9,593 nucleotides of DNA from Firm-04 sp003446315. GTDB taxonomy: Bacteria; Bacillota; Clostridia; Oscillospirales; Ruminococcaceae. Below, piece after piece: positions 5,989-9,593 of this stretch (the first letter of the stretch is position 1; every line of letters begins with the position of its first letter). The position numbers and the translations under genes were made by a program. The stretch lies in assembly GCA_946530355.1 (NCBI GenBank), contig CAMNAB010000103.1, positions 1-9,593 of the forward strand. Reading direction: 5' to 3'. Under the pieces are notes generated by a model. That model saw only the letters and a list, made by a program, of their open reading frames with translations, ran no database searches and was not told the origin of the DNA.

Positions 5989-7443
5989 ATGGGCAAAACT
6001 TCAAGGGAAAAGAATTTCCTGAAAAGCACGTTTATACTTGCTTTCGGTACATTTCTCCCGAAACTTGCTTCCTTTATCACGCTCCCGATCTATACCGGCG
6101 AGCTGACGAAGGATGAATACGGTACCTTTGACCTCATCACGGTGCTGTGCACACTGCTTCTGCCGGTCGCAACCTTGCAGGTGCAAAGCGCAGTCTTCCG
6201 CTTTCTGGTCGATTACCGCGATAATAGGGAAAAACAGAATGCGATCATTACCTTGCTGTATGTCTTTGTCATTCCTATTTCGATTGTTGTTTTAATTATT
6301 CTGTATTTTGCACTCTATAAGCTCTCTCCCTTCCTGCGCATCCTCATAATCATTTATTATTTTGCAGATATCCTGCTTGCCGTGACCAGACAGGTCGCAA
6401 GAGGACTTTCCAAAAACCATATCTATTCTGTCAGCGCCATTATCAATTCGTTCCTGAATATGATTCTGGTCATCATTCTGCTCGTCTACTATAAGACAGG
6501 TCTGAACGGTCTGGTCGCCAGCCTGACCGTTTCTGCAACCGTTTCGTTCATTTATATCTTTGTTGCACTGAAAACATGGCAATTCTTCGATACGAAACGC
6601 ATCACAAAAAAACTGTTCAAGCAGATCATCGGGTATTCATGGCCGATGGTGCCCAATTCCATTTCGCTCTGGATCGTGCGCATGTCCGACCGCCTGATTA
6701 TCCTTGCCTATATGGGCGCGGCTGCCAATGCAATCTATGCCGCGGCAAACAAGATCCCCACTTTGCTCCAGCTCGCACAAAATACCTTCTCTATGGCATG
6801 GTCGGAATCTGCTTCCCTGACGATCAAGGATAAGGACGCAGATCAGTATTATACGCAGATGTTCCGCATCCTGCACAGAGTCCTTGCCGGATTTGCTGCC
6901 ATGCTGATGGCGGTGCAGCCGCTGCTGTTCCGCATTCTCATCCGCGGCGATTATGCAGAATCCTATATCCACATTTCCATTCTGATTATCGGCTCGTTCT
7001 TCTCGAATATTGCCGTTTATCTCGGCGGTATCTATATTGCCAATATGCGGACAAAAAGCATCGGCATCACCACGGTCATCTCTGCTGCGCTGAATTTCAT
7101 CATCAATATTCTCTTTATCAAGAAGATCGGTGTGTTTGCAGCAACCCTTTCTACCGCGATCAGCTATCTGTTCCTGATGGTTTACCGTCTGATTGATGTC
7201 CGGAAATTCCAGAAGATCCAGTATCCGATCATGGAAATGGTCATCACCAATCTCATCCTGATCGGTATGTGCATCATGTGCGGCTTCCGTACCGTGCCGT
7301 TTTACTGCATCAATCTGGTCATCGGCTGCGTGATGTTTGTTGTGCTGAATAAAGAGCTGCTCATAAAAACCAAAGATCTTGCCTTCAAGATCCTGCATAA
7401 AGTGATTGACAGAATCAAATCCCGAAAAATAAAATCCCGGTAA
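5989..7443 (+). CDS. Wzx-type oligosaccharide flippase (MOP/polysaccharide biosynthesis family)
   Basis: A 484-residue, strongly hydrophobic membrane protein with about 12 or more predicted helices (for example near 14-36, 48-66, 86-110, 115-133, 150-168, 172-195, 329-350, 358-377, 383-400, 415-432 and 438-453). It has a positively charged C-terminal tail, KVIDRIKSRKIKSR. Length and the N-terminal pattern (FGTFLPKLASFITLPIYTG, then EYGTFDLITVLCTLL) fit polysaccharide export proteins of the MOP superfamily, which move undecaprenyl-linked oligosaccharides to the outer face of the membrane. AGGAGAG (5972-5978) lies 10 nt before the ATG; the gap after the GT56 gene is 31 nt. Its presence implies that the product is assembled on a lipid carrier in the cytoplasm and then exported. 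A related O-antigen or teichoic-acid exporter function is the same class. Confidence 0.9.
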   Translation: MGKTSREKNFLKSTFILAFGTFLPKLASFITLPIYTGELTKDEYGTFDLITVLCTLLLPVATLQVQSAVFRFLVDYRDNREKQNAIITLLYVFVIPISIVVLIILYFALYKLSPFLRILIIIYYFADILLAVTRQVARGLSKNHIYSVSAIINSFLNMILVIILLVYYKTGLNGLVASLTVSATVSFIYIFVALKTWQFFDTKRITKKLFKQIIGYSWPMVPNSISLWIVRMSDRLIILAYMGAAANAIYAAANKIPTLLQLAQNTFSMAWSESASLTIKDKDADQYYTQMFRILHRVLAGFAAMLMAVQPLLFRILIRGDYAESYIHISILIIGSFFSNIAVYLGGIYIANMRTKSIGITTVISAALNFIINILFIKKIGVFAATLSTAISYLFLMVYRLIDVRKFQKIQYPIMEMVITNLILIGMCIMCGFRTVPFYCINLVIGCVMFVVLNKELLIKTKDLAFKILHKVIDRIKSRKIKSR

Positions 7444-7446
7444 ATA

Positions 7447-7463
7447 CTGCCGGTTCACGGCAG
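7447..7463 (+). other. Intercistronic hairpin, 6-bp perfect stem
   Basis: CTGCCG (7447-7452) pairs perfectly with CGGCAG (7458-7463) around loop GTTCA, starting 4 nt after the flippase stop. The following ATTCTATT is only partly T-rich. This would make a weak terminator at best and could separate expression of the flippase from the two downstream genes. Confidence 0.4.
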
Positions 7464-7488
7464 ATTCTATTGCGAAAGGATGATTCCA

Positions 7489-8436
7489 TTGCAGACAGTT
7501 ACTCCGATCACAGACCTTGGCATACTGGAAGGCAATCATATTTTTGTCAAGCGGGATGATCTGCTCCCTTTTTCCTTCGGCGGCAATAAGGTTCGCATTG
7601 CACAGGAATATTTTGCCGATATGAAGCAGAAAGGCTGCAATTGCCTGATCGGTTACGGAAATGCCCGTTCCAATCTGTGCCGCGTGCTTGCCAATATGAG
7701 CAAGGCAAACGGCATCCCCTGCCATATCGTCACACCGGCTGACGATGACGGTGAACGGGTCGTTACGGCGAACAGCACGCTGGTGCATTCATGCGGTGTC
7801 ACACTCCACACCTGCCTGAAACAGAATGTCCGTGAAACCGTTGAAGAAGCCATGCAGGCTTGTGCCGCAGAGGGCTTGCAGTATTACTATATCTACGGAG
7901 ACAGCACCGGCAGCACCAATAAGGAAACGCCGGTTCGTGCATATGCAAAGGTTTATCACGAGATCGCTGCGCAGGCTGCGGAGATGCAGCTTTCCTTCGA
8001 TACCGTTTTCCTTGCAACCGGTACCGGCATGACCCATTCCGGCTTGCTCGCAGGTGCAGCAGAAGCCGGTGTGCAGCAGGAAATTGTCGGCATATCCGTT
8101 GCGCGGCAGGCGGAGCAGGAAGCCGGTGTCATCCGGAATTATCTGGATGCCTATTTCGCCGCACATCCGATCGCTGAACGCAATGACAGCCCTGTGATCG
8201 TCACGGATCACTACCTTTGCGGCGGTTACGGCAAATATGACAGCGGCATCTCTGATGCCATTCGTATGGCGTATCACAAGTTCGGCATGCCGCTGGATCC
8301 CACCTATTCCGGTAAAGGATTCCACGGAATGCTCGCTTATTTGCGCGAACAGAAGCGTTCCGGTCAGAATATTCTGTTTTTGCATACCGGCGGAACGCCG
8401 TTATTCTTTGATTATCTTTCAAAATGCCATCAATGA
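7489..8436 (+). CDS. PLP-dependent enzyme, D-cysteine desulfhydrase / ACC deaminase family
   Basis: A fold-type II PLP enzyme of about 315 residues, the usual length. The family removes amino groups from, or eliminates side groups of, small amino acids (D-cysteine, 1-aminocyclopropane-1-carboxylate, related D-amino acids). Seen, numbered from the TTG start: FSFGGNKVRIA with the PLP lysine (K34), GYGNARSNLCR (56-66, in place of the usual GGxQSNH segment), the phosphate-binding ATGTGMTHSG (176-185), DPTYSGKG (270-277, compare DPVYTGKA) and LHTGGTP (298-304), the family hallmark. I chose TTG at 7489: GAAAGGA (7474-7480) lies 8 nt upstream, whereas an in-frame ATG at 7480 overlaps that ribosome binding site. 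In a glycan operon it may make or remodel the acid used by the adjacent ATP-grasp ligase. Substrate unassigned. Confidence 0.82.
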   Translation: MQTVTPITDLGILEGNHIFVKRDDLLPFSFGGNKVRIAQEYFADMKQKGCNCLIGYGNARSNLCRVLANMSKANGIPCHIVTPADDDGERVVTANSTLVHSCGVTLHTCLKQNVRETVEEAMQACAAEGLQYYYIYGDSTGSTNKETPVRAYAKVYHEIAAQAAEMQLSFDTVFLATGTGMTHSGLLAGAAEAGVQQEIVGISVARQAEQEAGVIRNYLDAYFAAHPIAERNDSPVIVTDHYLCGGYGKYDSGISDAIRMAYHKFGMPLDPTYSGKGFHGMLAYLREQKRSGQNILFLHTGGTPLFFDYLSKCHQ

Positions 8437-8450
8437 AGGGAGCAGCAGCA

Positions 8451-9479
8451 ATGTCTGAAAATCTGAATTTATTGTTTACCTCTGTCGGAAGACGCAGCTA
8501 TCTGGTCGAGTATTTCAGAGCAGCGCTCGGCGGAAAGGGTAAGATCCATGTTGCGAACAGCTCGGATAAGTCGCCTGCATTTCTCGTTGCAGATGAAGCA
8601 GTCGTGACACCGCTGATCTATGATGCAAATTATATCCCGTTTTTGCTGGATTATTGCAAGAAAAATGAGATTCATGCCATTATTTCCCTGTTTGACATTG
8701 ATTTGCCGATTCTTTCGCAGAACAAGGAAAAATTCGCTGAAATCGGTACAAAAGTGATCGTTTCCGATCCGGAAGTGATCCACCGCTGCAACGATAAATG
8801 GCTCACATTCCGTGCCCTGAATGAAAACGGATTCCGCACACCGGCAACCTTCCTGCATACTGCGGATGCCCTGAACGCCGTAAAAGACGGCAGCATCTCG
8901 TTCCCGCTGATGGTAAAGCCGCGCTGGGGCATGGGTTCCATCGGTGTGTTTGAGGCTGAAAATGAAGAAGAATTGCTCGTTTTCTATAAGAAAGTCAAAA
9001 ATGTGGCAATGCGGACTTATCTCAAATATGAATCTGAGCAGACTTTGGATGACTGTGTACTGATTCAGGAGAAAATCGACGGTCAGGAATATGGTCTGGA
9101 TATCATTAACAATCTCAATGCAGAATATATGACCACCATCTGCAAAATGAAATATGCGATGCGCTCCGGCGAAACAGACTGCGCCATCACCGTTGATGAC
9201 CCTGCGCTCCGTGAGACAGGCAAGGCTTTGAGCGCTTATATGAAGCATATCGGCAATCTGGATGTGGATGTATTCAAAGCCGGCGATACCATCTATGTGC
9301 TGGAAATGAATGCGCGTTTCGGCGGCGGTTATCCGTTCAGCCATGCAGCAGGTGTCAATCTCCCGCTGGCTATCGTTCAGTGGCTGCGCGGTCAGGAAGC
9401 AGATCCCGCTACTCTCGTCCCGAAATATAATGTCATTGCTCAGAAGGATATCAAAATGACCATCCTCGAAAATGCATGA
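8451..9479 (+). CDS. ATP-grasp ligase, CarB/PylC-like
   Basis: A 342-residue ATP-grasp protein, unlike the one at 2597-3892. The N-terminal domain LNLLFTSVGRRSYLVEYF (5-22) and AFLVADEAVVTP (43-54) is of the PylC/carbamoyl-phosphate-synthase-like type. The ATP domain shows NDKWLTFRAL (114-123), FPLMVKPRWGMGSIGV (K156; glycine loop 160-165), VLIQEKIDGQEYG (203-215) and the complete metal-binding motif EMNARFGGGYP (E285, N287, R289). Such proteins are often labelled carbamoyl-phosphate synthase subunits but are single-module carboxylate-amine ligases. ATG at 8451 was chosen because AAGGGAG (8436-8442) lies 8 nt upstream; an ATG at 8424 would overlap the PLP gene and lacks such a site. It starts 14 nt after the PLP enzyme, which suggests the two act together. 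Confidence 0.87.
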   Translation: MSENLNLLFTSVGRRSYLVEYFRAALGGKGKIHVANSSDKSPAFLVADEAVVTPLIYDANYIPFLLDYCKKNEIHAIISLFDIDLPILSQNKEKFAEIGTKVIVSDPEVIHRCNDKWLTFRALNENGFRTPATFLHTADALNAVKDGSISFPLMVKPRWGMGSIGVFEAENEEELLVFYKKVKNVAMRTYLKYESEQTLDDCVLIQEKIDGQEYGLDIINNLNAEYMTTICKMKYAMRSGETDCAITVDDPALRETGKALSAYMKHIGNLDVDVFKAGDTIYVLEMNARFGGGYPFSHAAGVNLPLAIVQWLRGQEADPATLVPKYNVIAQKDIKMTILENA

Positions 9480-9495
9480 TTTTCAATGATAAAAT
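9466..9495 (+). promoter_or_regulatory. Possible promoter at the end of the ATP-grasp gene
   Basis: TAAAAT (9490-9495) is preceded by TG-n (9487-9489), the same extended -10 as in the upstream promoter. The two sites share the 13-mer TGATAAAATAAAG (221-233 and 9487-9499). The only -35 candidate is TCGAAA (9466-9471; 4 of 6 matches, 18-nt spacing), inside the coding region. An extended -10 can act with a poor -35. It would start transcription near 9502, ahead of the reading frame that begins at the window end. Confidence 0.35.
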
Positions 9496-9537
9496 AAAGG
9501 GCTAAGAACTTTTTTGGGGTGGTTTCTGTTACAAAAA

Positions 9538-9593
9538 ATGTGGTTAGGAATGGTTAAAAGAATAATGAATCGCTTTGCGATGCTATTTAGAAT
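9538..9593 (+). CDS. Possible start of a downstream gene, cut by the window end
   Basis: A frame with ATG codons at 9538, 9550 and 9565 stays open to the window edge; from 9550 it reads MVKRIMNRFAMLFR. The basic then hydrophobic start would fit a membrane or membrane-associated protein, but 14-18 residues are too few to name a family. The best purine-rich sites (GGGGTGG at 9516-9522, AGGA at 9546-9549) are not ideally spaced for any of the three starts, so both the gene and its start are uncertain. Confidence 0.25.
   Translation, partial: MWLGMVKRIMNRFAMLFR

Noticed and set aside
5121..6080. Minus-strand open frame (319 codons) opposite the GT56 gene
   Set aside because: Shadow of the plus-strand GT56 gene; no recognisable domain.
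7480..7488. ATG at 7480 as the start of the PLP enzyme gene
   Set aside because: Its A is the last base of GAAAGGA, leaving no spacing. TTG at 7489 is 8 nt away. The ATG remains possible if the site is not used.
6637..7788. Minus-strand open frame (383 codons) spanning the flippase and PLP genes
   Set aside because: It crosses two well-supported plus-strand genes and their gap, and has a His/Asp/Gln-rich composition typical of antisense translation.
8424..8450. ATG at 8424 as the start of the second ATP-grasp gene
   Set aside because: It overlaps the preceding gene without a suitable ribosome binding site. ATG at 8451 has AAGGGAG 8 nt upstream.
8451..9479. Carbamoyl-phosphate synthase large subunit
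   Set aside because: At 342 residues it has one ATP-grasp module, whereas CarB has two and is over 1000 residues. The context is glycan synthesis.
9569..9581. Hairpin ATCGC-TTT-GCGAT near the window end
   Set aside because: Only 5 bp, no T-run, inside a possible reading frame; not enough to call.

Overview
The window looks like the start of a surface-glycan operon from a Gram-positive anaerobe of the Clostridia, most plausibly a Ruminococcus-like member of the Oscillospiraceae. The reasons are purine-rich AGGAG/AAGGGAG ribosome binding sites, base composition near one half G+C by eye, a TTGACA / TG-n-TAAAAT sigma-A type promoter, and protein subfamilies common in gut Clostridia. The genus is inference. 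All eight full-length genes lie on the plus strand.

Layout: bases 1-117 hold a small array of 23-nt units, each with a GC-rich hairpin. Bases 118-572 contain no convincing gene: a near-consensus promoter at 201-229, then a leader of about 335 nt with a 5'-proximal hairpin and a possible decayed minus-strand reading frame. The operon follows: DegT-family sugar aminotransferase (573-1673), initiating sugar-1-phosphate transferase (1761-2579), ATP-grasp ligase (2597-3892), extended-SDR NAD(P)-dependent epimerase/reductase (GTG start, 3889-4791), WecF/GT56-like Fuc4NAc transferase (4875-5957), Wzx/MOP flippase (5989-7443), PLP enzyme of the D-cysteine desulfhydrase/ACC deaminase fold (TTG start, 7489-8436) and a second, different ATP-grasp ligase (8451-9479). 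Gaps are 14-87 nt, with one 4-nt GTGA overlap. Several gaps carry hairpins without proper U-tracts. A promoter-like site overlaps the end of the last gene, and a new reading frame may begin near 9538-9565.

Proposed collaboration (inference from family and context): the aminotransferase and SDR enzyme make a nucleotide-linked amino-deoxy sugar, the sugar transferase primes an undecaprenyl-phosphate carrier, the GT56 enzyme adds a 4-amino-4,6-dideoxy sugar, and the flippase exports the lipid-linked product. The two ATP-grasp enzymes and the PLP enzyme are the unusual part. Together they suggest that an amino acid or similar acid is made or remodelled and then joined by amide bonds to the sugar amine. 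No polymerase (Wzy), chain-length regulator or nucleotide-sugar synthase (RmlA/RmlB type) is in the window, so the final product cannot be read from this sequence alone.
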